Notes: a model not told the origin generated them from the letters alone. A DNA stretch of 64,000 bases from Mycolicibacterium porcinum (GCA_002086835.1 MVIG01000011.1:62001-126000), one strand, 5' to 3'; positions 45,122 through 53,823 are shown, counted from the first letter of the stretch. Numbers and translations: made by a program.

Positions 45122-45988
45122 ATGACGGCAGGAACCGACCAGACCGGGACAACCGAACTGGCGCACGGTTTCTGTTTCGGCGAGGGGCCGCGGTGGTTCG
45201 AAGGCCTGCTGTGGTTTTCCGACATGCTGGGCGAAGCCGTCCACACGGTCACGTTGTCAGGCTCCATGACCACCCTGCCCGTCCCCGGACATGCCCCCTC
45301 CGGGTTGGGTTTTCGGCCCGACGGCACCCTGCTGATCGTGTCCGCCCAAGATCGCCAGGTGCTGCGCTACGACGGCGACACCGTCGAGCTGCTGGCCGAT
45401 CTCAGCGACCTGGTCCCCGCGGCCCTCGGTGACATGGTGGTCGACGAGCAGGGCCGGGCCTATGTGGGATCGCAAGCGCGTACCGACGGGGTGATCGTGC
45501 GCATCGACCCCGATGACCGGGTCACCCTCGTCGCCGAACAGCTCGACTTTCCGAACGGCATGGTGATCACCCCGGATGGCGCCACCCTGATCGTCGCGGA
45601 GTCCATCGCACGGCGACTCAGCGCCTTCACCATCGACACCGACGGCAGCCTCGGCGACCGGCGGGTGTTCGCCGAGGGGCTCGACGGCCCGCCGGACGGA
45701 CTCGCGATCGACGCCGAGGGTGGGGTGTGGGCGGCGTTGACCTTGGCGCAGCAGTTCCACCGGTTCGCCCCCGACGGCTCCAAGGTCACCGACCGCATCG
45801 ACGCCGGCGGCCGGACCGCGATCGCGTGCGCCCTGGGCGGTCTCGAGGGACGCACCCTGTTCATGGTCACCACCACCGACGCCTATCCAGAACGGCTCAT
45901 CGGCACCAAACTGTCGCGGATCGACGCGCTGATGGTCGAGACGCCCGCGCCGGGCGACCACGACGCCGGCCACCATCACCACCACTGA
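45122..45988 (+). CDS. SMP-30/gluconolactonase-family lactonase
   Basis: A 288-residue six-bladed beta-propeller lactonase. The metal ligands of the family appear as Glu21 in GFCFGEGPRW, Asn in LDFPNGMVI and Asp in GPPDGLAID. It is proposed to open the lactone produced by a Baeyer-Villiger step. The ATG at 45122 is preferred over a GTG at 45116; AAAGG lies upstream within the operator. The C-terminus ends in five consecutive histidines encoded by the genome. It is divergent from the seven-gene operon and co-oriented with a thioesterase gene. Confidence 0.88.
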   Translation: MTAGTDQTGTTELAHGFCFGEGPRWFEGLLWFSDMLGEAVHTVTLSGSMTTLPVPGHAPSGLGFRPDGTLLIVSAQDRQVLRYDGDTVELLADLSDLVPAALGDMVVDEQGRAYVGSQARTDGVIVRIDPDDRVTLVAEQLDFPNGMVITPDGATLIVAESIARRLSAFTIDTDGSLGDRRVFAEGLDGPPDGLAIDAEGGVWAALTLAQQFHRFAPDGSKVTDRIDAGGRTAIACALGGLEGRTLFMVTTTDAYPERLIGTKLSRIDALMVETPAPGDHDAGHHHHH

Positions 45989-45997
45989 CGGGTAGAC

Positions 45998-46819
45998 ATG
46001 TCTGACTCTTACTACGAACTGATCGACGAGAACGACGCGATCGGCGAAAAGTTCCGGGCCACCGATATGGCGCGGGGCACCTGGTCGGCGGCGATCCAGC
46101 ACGGCGCGCCGGTGTCGGCGTTGCTGGTGCGGGCATTGGAACGCTGCGAGCACCGCGCCGACACCCGGTTGAGCCGGGTGGCGATCGATCTGACGGGCGG
46201 GGTGCCCTCCGAGGGCGACCTGTGGGTGCGGGCGCAACTGGAACGGCCGGGCAAGCAGATCGAACTGGTCAGCGCCGAAATGCTGGCGCTCGGACCCGAT
46301 GGCGAGCCCAGGGTGGTGGCGCGCGCCGGCGGTTGGCGCATGCTGCAACTGGACACCACCGCGGTCGCGCACAGTGGTGTCGAGCCGCTCCCCCCACTCG
46401 AGCAGGCGCGCAGCCGCGACATGGCCAAGAACTGGGAGCCCAACTACGTGCACAGCGTGGATTGGCGTTGGCTGACGGTGCCGCAGGCGCCCGGCCCCGG
46501 CGAGTCGTGGCTCAAGCCGACGGTCGATGTGGTCAAGGGCGAATCGATGACGCCGTTGCAGCGGTTGTTCGCAGTCGCCGACGACGCCAACGGGATCGGC
46601 TCCAAGATCGACATCCGCAAGTGGACATTCCTCAACACCGATCTGGTGGTGCACATTCACCGGGTGCCCGACGGGGAGTGGGTCGGCATCCGCGCCGACA
46701 CCCACTACGGACCTGACGGCATCGGTGCCACGGTGGGGACGCTGTTCGATCAGAGCGGTGCAGTGGGGGCGATCCAGCAGTCGGTGCTGGTACGCCCGCG
46801 TCCCCCCAAGATTACTTAG
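45998..46819 (+). CDS. Thioesterase-family protein (TesB-like double hotdog)
   Basis: A 273-residue acyl-CoA thioesterase-like protein. The N-terminal hotdog has HGAPVSALLVRALERCEH and RVAIDLTGGVP; the C-terminal hotdog ends with GEWVGIRADTHYGPDGIGATVGTLFDQSG. This is the form seen in mycobacterial proteins acting on large acyl-CoA. It is 9 bp after the SMP-30 gene. The substrate may be a CoA ester of the ring-cleavage product. Confidence 0.83.
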   Translation: MSDSYYELIDENDAIGEKFRATDMARGTWSAAIQHGAPVSALLVRALERCEHRADTRLSRVAIDLTGGVPSEGDLWVRAQLERPGKQIELVSAEMLALGPDGEPRVVARAGGWRMLQLDTTAVAHSGVEPLPPLEQARSRDMAKNWEPNYVHSVDWRWLTVPQAPGPGESWLKPTVDVVKGESMTPLQRLFAVADDANGIGSKIDIRKWTFLNTDLVVHIHRVPDGEWVGIRADTHYGPDGIGATVGTLFDQSGAVGAIQQSVLVRPRPPKIT

Positions 46820-46821
46820 CG

Positions 46822-46879
46822 CGAGCAGGCGCAAATGTCCCCTTTCTCAGGGAATTTCGGGGACATTTGCGTCTGCTCG
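46822..46879. terminator. Strong hairpin after thioesterase gene
   Basis: Arms at 46822-46842 and 46859-46879 pair over 21 bp with a single mismatch (ends CGAGCAGGCGC / GCGTCTGCTCG, tips TGTCCCC/GGGGACA) and a 16-nt loop. It starts 2 bp after the stop codon. Probable intrinsic terminator for the SMP-30/thioesterase unit. Confidence 0.7.
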
Positions 46880-47031
46880 GCGAGGATGTGAGCGGTTCAG
46901 ATCGGCGGCGAGGATGTCGAGCACCGTGGACGACTGGCAGCTGGCCGGCCCCTGGACTACGGCACCAACTACACGGTGCGCAGGCCGAGCCGGGTGCTGG
47001 TGTCGCCGGGTAGACACCGCACCGGCCCAAT
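46880..47031. other. Intergenic stretch without a gene
   Basis: Between the two terminator hairpins no convincing open frame is present; short frames have poor codon bias. One plus-strand frame reads GRPLDYGTNYTVRRPSR, which looks protein-like but lacks a start, and may be a gene remnant. Nothing else is recognised. Confidence 0.3.
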
Positions 47032-47078
47032 GGCCAGTTATCACACGAGTTCTGGGAAATCGTGTGACACAACTGGCC
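47032..47078. terminator. Hairpin after ferredoxin gene
   Basis: Outer pair GGCCAGTT/AACTGGCC (47032-47039, 47071-47078) and inner pair TCACACGA/TCGTGTGA (47041-47048, 47060-47067) form a 16-bp interrupted stem. It lies 10 bp beyond the ferredoxin stop. Probable terminator of the P450-ferredoxin operon on the minus strand. Confidence 0.6.
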
Positions 47079-47087
47079 GCTCGACAC

Positions 47088-47279
47088 CTACTCGCGCATC
47101 CGCAGAGCTGAAGCCGGGCACTGGGTCACGGCCTGCTGCAACCGTTCCCGGTCGCTCTCCGGGTGATCCTCGCCGTGGATCTGCACCCAGCCCTCGTCGG
47201 ACACCTCGAACACGTCCTCGGCGATCGACTCGCAGATACCGTGCCCGGTGCACTTGCCCAGATCGACTTCGACGCGCAT
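47088..47279 (-). CDS. 3Fe-4S-type ferredoxin with CxxHxxC motif
   Basis: A 63-residue ferredoxin. The cluster motif reads Cys10-x-x-His13-x-x-Cys16 ... Cys54-Pro, the His-substituted form known from mycobacterial P450 partners. Ile/Asp-rich segments EDVFEVSDEGWVQI are characteristic. The frame is open much further, but the ATG at 47279 gives the normal size. It starts 11 bp after the second P450 gene, and should donate electrons to that enzyme and perhaps to the first one too. No reductase gene is in the window. Confidence 0.92.
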   Translation of the reverse strand: MRVEVDLGKCTGHGICESIAEDVFEVSDEGWVQIHGEDHPESDRERLQQAVTQCPASALRMRE

Positions 47280-47290
47280 CACTTTCCGCC

Positions 47291-48547
47291 CTATGCGATG
47301 TGCGCGGGCACGCGCTTGATGCCGTGCACAAAACTGCTGTACAACAGTTCGGGCTCGCCGAATTCGACGGTCTTCAGCCGGGTCAGCAACTCGCGGAACA
47401 GGTGACGTAACTCGGTCTTGGCCAGCTGGTTGCCGAGACAGAAATGCGGACCGCCACCACCGAACCCGACCTGGGGGTTGGGCGAACGGCTCAGATCGAA
47501 ACACTGCGGGTCGGTGAACACCGACTCGTCCCGGTTGCCCGAGCAGTAGAACAGCCCGACCTTGTCGCCGGCCCTGATCTGCTGACCGGCCAGCTCGACG
47601 TCCTCGGTGGCGTGCCGTGCGAACTGGATCACCGGCGTTGCCCACCGCACGAACTCCTCGGTGGCCAGGCCGATCCGGTTATCGAAATCCTCCAGCAGCC
47701 AATCCTTTTGGTCCGGGTTGGCGGCCAGCGCCATCATCGCGTGGGTGGTGGTCTGCTTGGTGGTGTCGTTGCCCGCGGAGGCCAGCAGGATCAGGAATGC
47801 CCCGATCTCCTCGTCGGTCAGCCGGTGGCCGTCCACCTCGGCGTTGACGATGCTGGTCATCAGGTCGTCACCGGGGTTGGCCCGGCGGAACTTGGCCAGC
47901 TCCACCCCCGTGCTCGAGATCAGCATGATCTCGTTGATGGTGGCCATGGCGCGCTCCTCGAGCGACGAGTATTCGTCATCGCTCATGCTGAACAACTTCT
48001 CGGCGGCCTTGGCCAGGGCCGGCTGATCAGCAGGGGGTACACCGAGCATGTCCGAGATGGTGCGCATAGGCAGCTGCGCCGAGCAGGCTTCGACGAAGTC
48101 GACGTCTCCGGCACCGATCAAGTCATCGACGACGGCGACGGCGTTGCGGTGAATCTGCTCTTCGATCCTGCGCACATTGCGCGGGGTGAACGCCGAGCTG
48201 ATCAGGCGCCGGTAGGTGGTGTGCTCGGGCGGATCCATCATCAGGAAGAAGGTGGCGAACTTCTGCACGTCGGCGGGCATCGGATCCAGCGCAACGCCCT
48301 GAGTGGAGGTGAACAGCTCGGGATGCTGGCTGACGAACTGGATGTCGGCACGGCGGGTGACCGCCCAGAATCCGGGCTCTTCGACGTCGAACAGAGTCGA
48401 CAGCGGCTCGTGCCAACTCAAGCCTTCACCGGCGCGTAGCCGTGCGAACGTCTCGTCACGCTCAACGAACGACCGACTCCAGAAATCGTGCGACGTGATG
48501 TCGAATTGGCTGTATTCGCGTGCCTGCGGCGAGCTGGCAACTGTCAC
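47291..48547 (-). CDS. Cytochrome P450 (second of two)
   Basis: A 418-residue P450. The heme loop is FGGGGPHFCLG, the I-helix motif is SAGNDTT and the K-helix ExxR is in EEFVRWA. The start is a GTG at 48547 with an excellent AGGAGGG ribosome-binding site; a longer open frame to 49093 overlaps the divergent tetR gene. The linked ferredoxin gene makes this a self-contained redox pair apart from the reductase. The sequence is of the class that includes sterol/alkyl-chain hydroxylases of mycobacteria, but a specific family is not claimed. Confidence 0.92.
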   Translation of the reverse strand: MTVASSPQAREYSQFDITSHDFWSRSFVERDETFARLRAGEGLSWHEPLSTLFDVEEPGFWAVTRRADIQFVSQHPELFTSTQGVALDPMPADVQKFATFFLMMDPPEHTTYRRLISSAFTPRNVRRIEEQIHRNAVAVVDDLIGAGDVDFVEACSAQLPMRTISDMLGVPPADQPALAKAAEKLFSMSDDEYSSLEERAMATINEIMLISSTGVELAKFRRANPGDDLMTSIVNAEVDGHRLTDEEIGAFLILLASAGNDTTKQTTTHAMMALAANPDQKDWLLEDFDNRIGLATEEFVRWATPVIQFARHATEDVELAGQQIRAGDKVGLFYCSGNRDESVFTDPQCFDLSRSPNPQVGFGGGGPHFCLGNQLAKTELRHLFRELLTRLKTVEFGEPELLYSSFVHGIKRVPAHIA

Positions 48548-48596
48548 GGTGTTCCCTCCTGCACGGGCGTCCGACAACGGTGTCGCGCCCCGAATT

Positions 48597-48628
48597 AGCG
48601 TGACAGTTCGCCGATAGTTTGTAAAGCT
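48597..48628. promoter_or_regulatory. Regulon dyad, site C
   Basis: AGCGTGACA (48597-48605), 14 bp, TGTAAAGCT (48620-48628). It is between the divergent P450-2 gene and the first tetR paralogue and ends directly before the GTG at 48629. Confidence 0.72.
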
Positions 48629-49168
48629 GTGGGCATGGCGGAAATCGCGTCCATCGCTGACGACGGCACTACCCGTGGACGGATCCTGGCCGCCACCGCA
48701 GAGGTGCTCGGCGCCAATGGGATGACCAAACTCAGCCTGTCCGAGGTCGCTGTGCAGGCCGGAGTGTCCCGTCCCACGCTCTACCGCTGGTTCGCCTCCA
48801 AGCAAGAACTGCTCGATGCGTTCGTGGTATGGGAGCGCAAGTACTACGAACAGGCCGTGGCAGCCGCGTCCGCCGACCTGCCCGACGACGAACACCTCGA
48901 TGCCGCACTGCGCACCGTCGTCGAATACCAGCAGTCCTACCCGGGACTGAGGATGGTCGACATCGAACCCGAGCACGTCATCAAGCGGCTCGCCCAGGTG
49001 ATCCCGCTGATGCGGGAGCGCCTGCAACGCCTGACCACCGGACCGGATGCCGACGTCGCCGCGGCCACCGCGGTCCGGGTAGCCGTCTGCCACTACCTGG
49101 TACGCGGCGACGACGCGGACGATTTCCTCGCGCAGCTACGCCATGCGGCCGGGGTGAAACATCGTTGA
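48629..49168 (+). CDS. TetR-family regulator, paralogue 1
   Basis: A 179-residue TetR regulator. The helix-turn-helix is LSLSEVAVQAGVSRPTLYRWF (residues about 30-50), followed by KQELLDAF. The rest aligns without gaps with the second TetR at 53824 (shared YQQSY, VDIEP, VIPLM, FLAQLRHA). GTG 48629 or ATG 48635 may be the start. It is divergent from P450-2 across dyad C, so it is a good candidate for the regulator binding that dyad. A GH3 gene follows 36 bp downstream. Confidence 0.9.
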   Translation: MGMAEIASIADDGTTRGRILAATAEVLGANGMTKLSLSEVAVQAGVSRPTLYRWFASKQELLDAFVVWERKYYEQAVAAASADLPDDEHLDAALRTVVEYQQSYPGLRMVDIEPEHVIKRLAQVIPLMRERLQRLTTGPDADVAAATAVRVAVCHYLVRGDDADDFLAQLRHAAGVKHR

Positions 49169-49204
49169 CCTGGTCTTGGCGCGCCCGGCGCTACCCTGGG
49201 CTCG

Positions 49205-51418
49205 GTGACCGACTCAGCTGATCTCATCGCCACGCTTGACCTGGCAGAACAGGCCGCGCTGGGCAGCGGCGCGAGCTTCTGGACCACCAAGGCGATCGGC
49301 CCCGTGCCGGCGATCGTACTGACCGACGGCCCGCACGGCGTGCGCAGGCAATCCGGCAGCGCCACAGATCATCTGGGCCTCGCGGGCAGTGAACCGGCGA
49401 CCTGCTTTCCGCCGGCGGTCGGACTCAGCCAGACCTGGGATCCCGAATTGGTGGAGCGGGTCGGCCAGGCACTCGGCGATGAAAGCCGGGCGCTGGGCGT
49501 GCACGTGCTGCTGGGGCCCGGGGTCAACATCAAGCGTGATCCGCGGTGCGGACGCAACTTCGAGTATTACTCGGAGGATCCGCTGTTGTCCGGGACGCTG
49601 GGCTCGGCGTGGGTCCGCGGGGTGCAGAGCCGCGGCGTCGGCGCGTCGCTCAAACATTTCGCGGCGAACAACGCCGAGCACGACCGGATGCGGGCCAGTT
49701 CTGACATCGACGCCCGCACCTTGCGTGAGATCTATCTGCGCACGTTCGAGATCGTGGTACGCCAGGCGCAGCCTTGGACGGTGATGTGTTCCTACAACCG
49801 GATCAACGGGGTCTACGCCTCGGAGAACGCCTGGCTGCTGACCACGGTACTGCGAGACGAATGGGGTTTCGACGGCCTGGTGGTCAGCGACTGGGGCGCG
49901 GTGGCAGACCGGGTCGCGGCGGTTGGCGCGGGCCTGGACCTGGAGATGCCGACAACCGGCGGCACCTCCGACACCGAGGTGGTGGAGGCGGTACGAGCTG
50001 GGCGCCTGGACGCGGATGCCGTCACGCGAGCCGCGGAGCGCATCGTTCGGCTGACCGAGCGGGTCACCGAAACAGACCGCACCGCAGCTTCATTCGACAC
50101 AGACGCACATCACCGGCTGGCACGCGAGGCGGCGCAGCGGGCCATCGTGCTGTTGAAGAACGACGGCGATGTACTACCGCTGGCGCCATCACCGCTCGCG
50201 GTCATCGGCGGCTTCGCCCAGGAGCCCAGATACCAGGGCGGCGGCAGTTCTCATGTGAATCCGACCCGCCTCGACATTCCGCTGGACGAGATCCGCAAGC
50301 TCGCGGGTGATCACCCGGTCAGCTACACCCCGGGGACCGATGTCGCGGCTGCGGTCGCCGTCGCCGAAACTGCCGAAGCCGCAATCGTATTCCTCGGACT
50401 CACTGCCGAGGAGGAATCCGAGGGCTACGACCGCGAGCACATCGACCTGCCCGCAAACCAACTCGAACTGTTGCGCGCGGTGGTGCAGGCCCAGCCCCGC
50501 ACCGTGGTGGTGCTGTCCCATGGCGGCGTGGTGCGCCTGCACGACGTCGCCGGGCTGGCCCCGGCCGTGGTGGATGGGGCCCTCCTGGGGCAGGCCGGGG
50601 GCGGCGCGCTGGCCGATGTGCTGTTCGGCGTCGTCAACCCGTCGGGTCGGCTGGCCGAGACGGTGCCGCTGCGGCTGCAGGATTGCCCGGCCTACCTCAA
50701 CTTTCCGTCCGAATCGGGCCGAACTCTGTACGGCGAGCGGATGTTCGTCGGCTACCGCTGGTACGACGCCCGGGACCTGCCGGTGGCGTTCCCGTTCGGC
50801 CACGGCCTGTCCTACACCCGGTTCGAGTACTCCGACTTGGTGGTCAATGCCGCCGACGAGGGGCTGTCGGTACGGCTGACGGTGACCAACACCGGCACCC
50901 GGTCGGGTCGCGAGGTGGTGCAGGTCTACGCCGAGCTGCCCGGGTCCAAGGTCGGGCGGCCGCTGCGCTGGCTGGCCGGTTTCAGCTCGGTTCCGGTGGC
51001 ACCGGGTGAGCAACGTGTCGTCGAGATCCCGTTCAGCCGAAGCGATCTCGCGTACTGGAACACAGCGGCCGGACGCTGGGCTGTCGAGTCCGGCGAGTAT
51101 GCCGTGTCGGTCGGTGCTTCGAGCCGAGACCTGCGGCTGACGACGACGGTGACGGTCGCAGGCGACGAGCCGACGCAACCCTTCACCCGCGATTCGACGC
51201 TCGGCGAGCTGTTGGCAGACCCGGTGGCGTCGCAGACGATCCTGACGATACTGAGTAGCGCTTCCCCGTTCGGCACAGCGGATTCCGCACTCGGCACCGA
51301 CCTGCTGCGGATGCTGGAATCGGTACCGATCGGGCGGATGGCCGCGTTCTCGGCGGGCCAGGTCAGCCGCGAGCAGCTCGATGAACTGCTCGCGGGCATC
51401 AACGCTCAGCGGTCCTGA
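49205..51418 (+). CDS. GH3-family beta-glycosidase (BglX type)
   Basis: A 737-residue glycoside hydrolase family 3 enzyme. The TIM-barrel domain has LTDGPHGVR, NIKRDPRCGRNFEYYSEDP, the conserved SLKHFAANNAEHDR and the nucleophile Asp229 in GLVVSDWG. An alpha/beta sandwich domain and a C-terminal fibronectin-III-like domain follow (LPGSKVGRPLRWLAGF). No signal peptide is seen, so it is probably cytoplasmic. It may release the aglycone of a plant glycoside for this pathway. Start: GTG at 49205. Its 3' end overlaps the opposite CoA-transferase gene by 13 bp. Confidence 0.9.
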   Translation: MTDSADLIATLDLAEQAALGSGASFWTTKAIGPVPAIVLTDGPHGVRRQSGSATDHLGLAGSEPATCFPPAVGLSQTWDPELVERVGQALGDESRALGVHVLLGPGVNIKRDPRCGRNFEYYSEDPLLSGTLGSAWVRGVQSRGVGASLKHFAANNAEHDRMRASSDIDARTLREIYLRTFEIVVRQAQPWTVMCSYNRINGVYASENAWLLTTVLRDEWGFDGLVVSDWGAVADRVAAVGAGLDLEMPTTGGTSDTEVVEAVRAGRLDADAVTRAAERIVRLTERVTETDRTAASFDTDAHHRLAREAAQRAIVLLKNDGDVLPLAPSPLAVIGGFAQEPRYQGGGSSHVNPTRLDIPLDEIRKLAGDHPVSYTPGTDVAAAVAVAETAEAAIVFLGLTAEEESEGYDREHIDLPANQLELLRAVVQAQPRTVVVLSHGGVVRLHDVAGLAPAVVDGALLGQAGGGALADVLFGVVNPSGRLAETVPLRLQDCPAYLNFPSESGRTLYGERMFVGYRWYDARDLPVAFPFGHGLSYTRFEYSDLVVNAADEGLSVRLTVTNTGTRSGREVVQVYAELPGSKVGRPLRWLAGFSSVPVAPGEQRVVEIPFSRSDLAYWNTAAGRWAVESGEYAVSVGASSRDLRLTTTVTVAGDEPTQPFTRDSTLGELLADPVASQTILTILSSASPFGTADSALGTDLLRMLESVPIGRMAAFSAGQVSREQLDELLAGINAQRS

Positions 51419-52584
51419 CCGCGCAATTCGTCCAGGATCTCGTCGGTGTGCGCGCCGAGCGCCGGGGCGACCATACGCGGCTGCCACGGAGTGGCCGAGA
51501 AATCGACCGGGCTGGCCACCATCGGCACCGTCGAAATCCCGTCGGGTACTTCGACAATGCCCCCTGCAGCGTGGAACTGCTCATCGGCGATCACATCGTC
51601 GAGGCTGTTGATCGGCGACCAGAAGAAGTCAGGCTCCTTGTCGAACAACGGAACCCAGTGCTCCATCGGATGGCCGGCGAAGATGGCATCGAGCTCGGCG
51701 ATCAGCTCGCGGGCATTGCGGTACCGGTCACGCGCGGTGGCGAAACGCGCGTCGGTCAGCCAGTCTTCGCGGTCCACCACCCGGCACAGCGCAGGCCAGT
51801 GCCGGTCTCCTTGCAGTCCGACGATCCAGAACCGTTTCCCGTCACCGGTCGTGTAGTTGTTCATGCACGGGTTGGCCATCGTCTCACGCTGTCCGATCGC
51901 GATCTGCTCCCCACTCATCAGCACGGTGTTGAGATCGAAGCTGACGGTATAGGCCCCCTGCCGGTAGAGCGAGGTGCTGACCAATTGACCGGCCCCGGTG
52001 CGGTTTCTGGCCAGCAGTGCGGCGCACACCGCGGCCGCCAGTGTCATCCCCGCCGAGTGGTCCCCCATCCCGCCGCGCTGGAACGGAGGGGTGTCTCCGG
52101 GCCGGGTGAGCAGATCGGCCAACCCGGCCCTGGCCCAGAACGCGGCGACGTCGTAGGCCGCGCGGTCGGCCTCCGGTCCGGTCAAGCCGTATCCGGTGAT
52201 CAACCCGTACACCAGGCGAGGATTGCGGGCCGCGACGGTCTCGAAGTCCAGTTCCAGTCGTCGCAGCGCGGCAGGCCGCACATTCGTCAGGAAAACGTCT
52301 GCGGTGGAGAGCAATTCGATCGCGGTTGCCCGGCCCTCGGCGGTCCCTAGGTCGAGCACGACACTGCGTTTGGACCGGTTGTCCATCTCGAAGGGCGGGT
52401 TGGCCGCCACGCCCAGGTCCGGATCCAGGCCGAGCATCCGGCCGAAGGTTCTCGCCGGATCGCCCGAGGGCGGCTCGATCTTGACGACGTCGGCTCCCCA
52501 GTCGGCCAGGAGTCCGCCTGCCGCCGGTGCGGCGACCCAGACGCCCAACTCGACGACCCGAAACCCCTCCAACGGACCTGCCAT
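51406..52584 (-). CDS. Family III CoA-transferase (CaiB/BaiF type)
   Basis: A 392-residue formyl-CoA-transferase-like enzyme that moves CoA between acids. Family motifs are VVELGVWVAAPAAG, LADWGADVVKIEPPSGDPAR, NRSKRSVVLDL and YDVAAFWARAG, where the Asp is the catalytic residue. The ATG at 52584 follows GGAAAGGAG; the frame open to 52749 extends into the divergent gene. It presumably activates a carboxylic acid intermediate in the island's pathway. Controlled from dyad D. Confidence 0.9.
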   Translation of the reverse strand: MAGPLEGFRVVELGVWVAAPAAGGLLADWGADVVKIEPPSGDPARTFGRMLGLDPDLGVAANPPFEMDNRSKRSVVLDLGTAEGRATAIELLSTADVFLTNVRPAALRRLELDFETVAARNPRLVYGLITGYGLTGPEADRAAYDVAAFWARAGLADLLTRPGDTPPFQRGGMGDHSAGMTLAAAVCAALLARNRTGAGQLVSTSLYRQGAYTVSFDLNTVLMSGEQIAIGQRETMANPCMNNYTTGDGKRFWIVGLQGDRHWPALCRVVDREDWLTDARFATARDRYRNARELIAELDAIFAGHPMEHWVPLFDKEPDFFWSPINSLDDVIADEQFHAAGGIVEVPDGISTVPMVASPVDFSATPWQPRMVAPALGAHTDEILDELRGQDR

Positions 52585-52603
52585 GCCGCTCCTTTCCGAA
52601 ACG

Positions 52604-52635
52604 CGCTTTACAACCATCCGCAAATTTGTAAACTT
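52604..52635. promoter_or_regulatory. Regulon dyad, site D
   Basis: CGCTTTACA (52604-52612), 14 bp, TGTAAACTT (52627-52635). This is the most symmetrical of the five sites (TTTACA-N14-TGTAAA). It lies between the divergent CoA-transferase and kinase-like genes and ends 5 bp before the ATG at 52641. Confidence 0.72.
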
Positions 52636-52640
52636 GGCCA

Positions 52641-53780
52641 ATGCTCTCACCGGCCCGCCGCCTCGTCCCCGTCGCCGGCCTGGCCGCACACATCGGCCAC
52701 GGGGTGCAACGTATCGCAACGGATGCGGCCATCGGGCGTCTGCGCGCAATACCCCGTCGCATCGGCGACCTCGACTCGGCGTACCTGTCCGGGCTGATCG
52801 GGCGCGAGGTCGCGTCGGCGTCGGTGGTCGGCGGCGACGCGGGCACGTCGTCCCGCGCGCGGCTGGCGCTCTCAGGTGCCGACGTACCGGAATCGGTCTT
52901 CGTCAAGATGCCCGCCGAGACAGCCGCCACCCGGATGATGGGCGAGTTGGGCCGGCTGGGCCACACCGAGGTCCGTTTCTACCAACAACTGGCCGCAGGC
53001 CTACCGGGTGTTCCGCGGGCCTACGGCGCGGCCTTCGACGCCCTCACCGGGCGTTACGTGCTAGTGCTGGAGGACCTGGCGCTGAGCCCCTGCGAATTCC
53101 CGGACACCCTGCACCCGTTGGACAAGGACCGTGCGGCGGCAACAGTTGAGCTGCTGGCCCGGGTGCACGCGGCCTTCTGGGGCAAGCTACCGGCCGGCAG
53201 CGGCAGCGGGCCGCTGGGCTGGCTGTACTCGGCGTCAGGCGATCACACGTCGTTGATGACCGGCGCCCTGCTCAAGCTGTCGACCAAGCGACTTGCCGAG
53301 AACACCGACATCCCGGTGGCCGACGGCCGGTTCATCGACGAGAACTACCGCGCGGCGGCCCAGCTGCTGGACCGCCCGCCGCACACGGTGATGCATGGTG
53401 ATGCGCATCCGGGCAATCTGTTCTTCCGCAACGGCGAGGCGGGCCTGCTCGACTGGCAGGCTGTCCGCCGCGGCCATCCGGGCCGCGAGCTGGCATACAC
53501 CCTGGTCACCTGCATGACCACGGCTGACCGGCAGTCCGCCGAGCGGGGCCTGCTCGATGAGTACCGGCGCGCACTGGCCGCGGCCGGCGGGCCGAACCTC
53601 GATCACGACGAGTTGTGGGAGCGCTATCGCCTGGGTGCGATCTATGCGTACGCCGCACCCGTGATCACCGCCGGGATGGGCGGTATGCAGGACGAAGGCA
53701 TCGCACTGGAGGGCGCGAGACGGGGCGTGGCGGCTTTGGCCGACCTGGAGACTGTGGCGATACTCAAGAAGTTGCTGTGA
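52641..53780 (+). CDS. APH/choline-kinase-fold phosphotransferase
   Basis: A 379-residue protein with the aminoglycoside-phosphotransferase fold. The catalytic loop is HGDAHPGNLFF and the DFG-equivalent is LLDWQ; an N-terminal lobe Lys (VFVKMPAE) is present. Such proteins in actinobacterial catabolic loci phosphorylate hydroxylated substrates or have unassigned roles; antibiotic resistance is unlikely. It is followed after 43 bp by the second tetR paralogue and is under dyad D. Confidence 0.83.
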   Translation: MLSPARRLVPVAGLAAHIGHGVQRIATDAAIGRLRAIPRRIGDLDSAYLSGLIGREVASASVVGGDAGTSSRARLALSGADVPESVFVKMPAETAATRMMGELGRLGHTEVRFYQQLAAGLPGVPRAYGAAFDALTGRYVLVLEDLALSPCEFPDTLHPLDKDRAAATVELLARVHAAFWGKLPAGSGSGPLGWLYSASGDHTSLMTGALLKLSTKRLAENTDIPVADGRFIDENYRAAAQLLDRPPHTVMHGDAHPGNLFFRNGEAGLLDWQAVRRGHPGRELAYTLVTCMTTADRQSAERGLLDEYRRALAAAGGPNLDHDELWERYRLGAIYAYAAPVITAGMGGMQDEGIALEGARRGVAALADLETVAILKKLL

Positions 53781-53823
53781 TGGTCCTACCATTTGGTGAA
53801 CCACGATCAACCAAGGCCTGGAC

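Noticed and set aside
46812-47087. 91-codon minus-strand frame in the gap between thioesterase and ferredoxin
   Set aside because: It spans both hairpins, has poor codon bias and no ribosome-binding site.
6284-48599. 13-bp word GCCCCGAATTAGC upstream of both glnA4 (6284-6296) and P450-2 (48587-48599)
   Set aside because: Words of this length are expected to recur by chance in 64 kb, and distances to the start codons differ; no other promoter has it.
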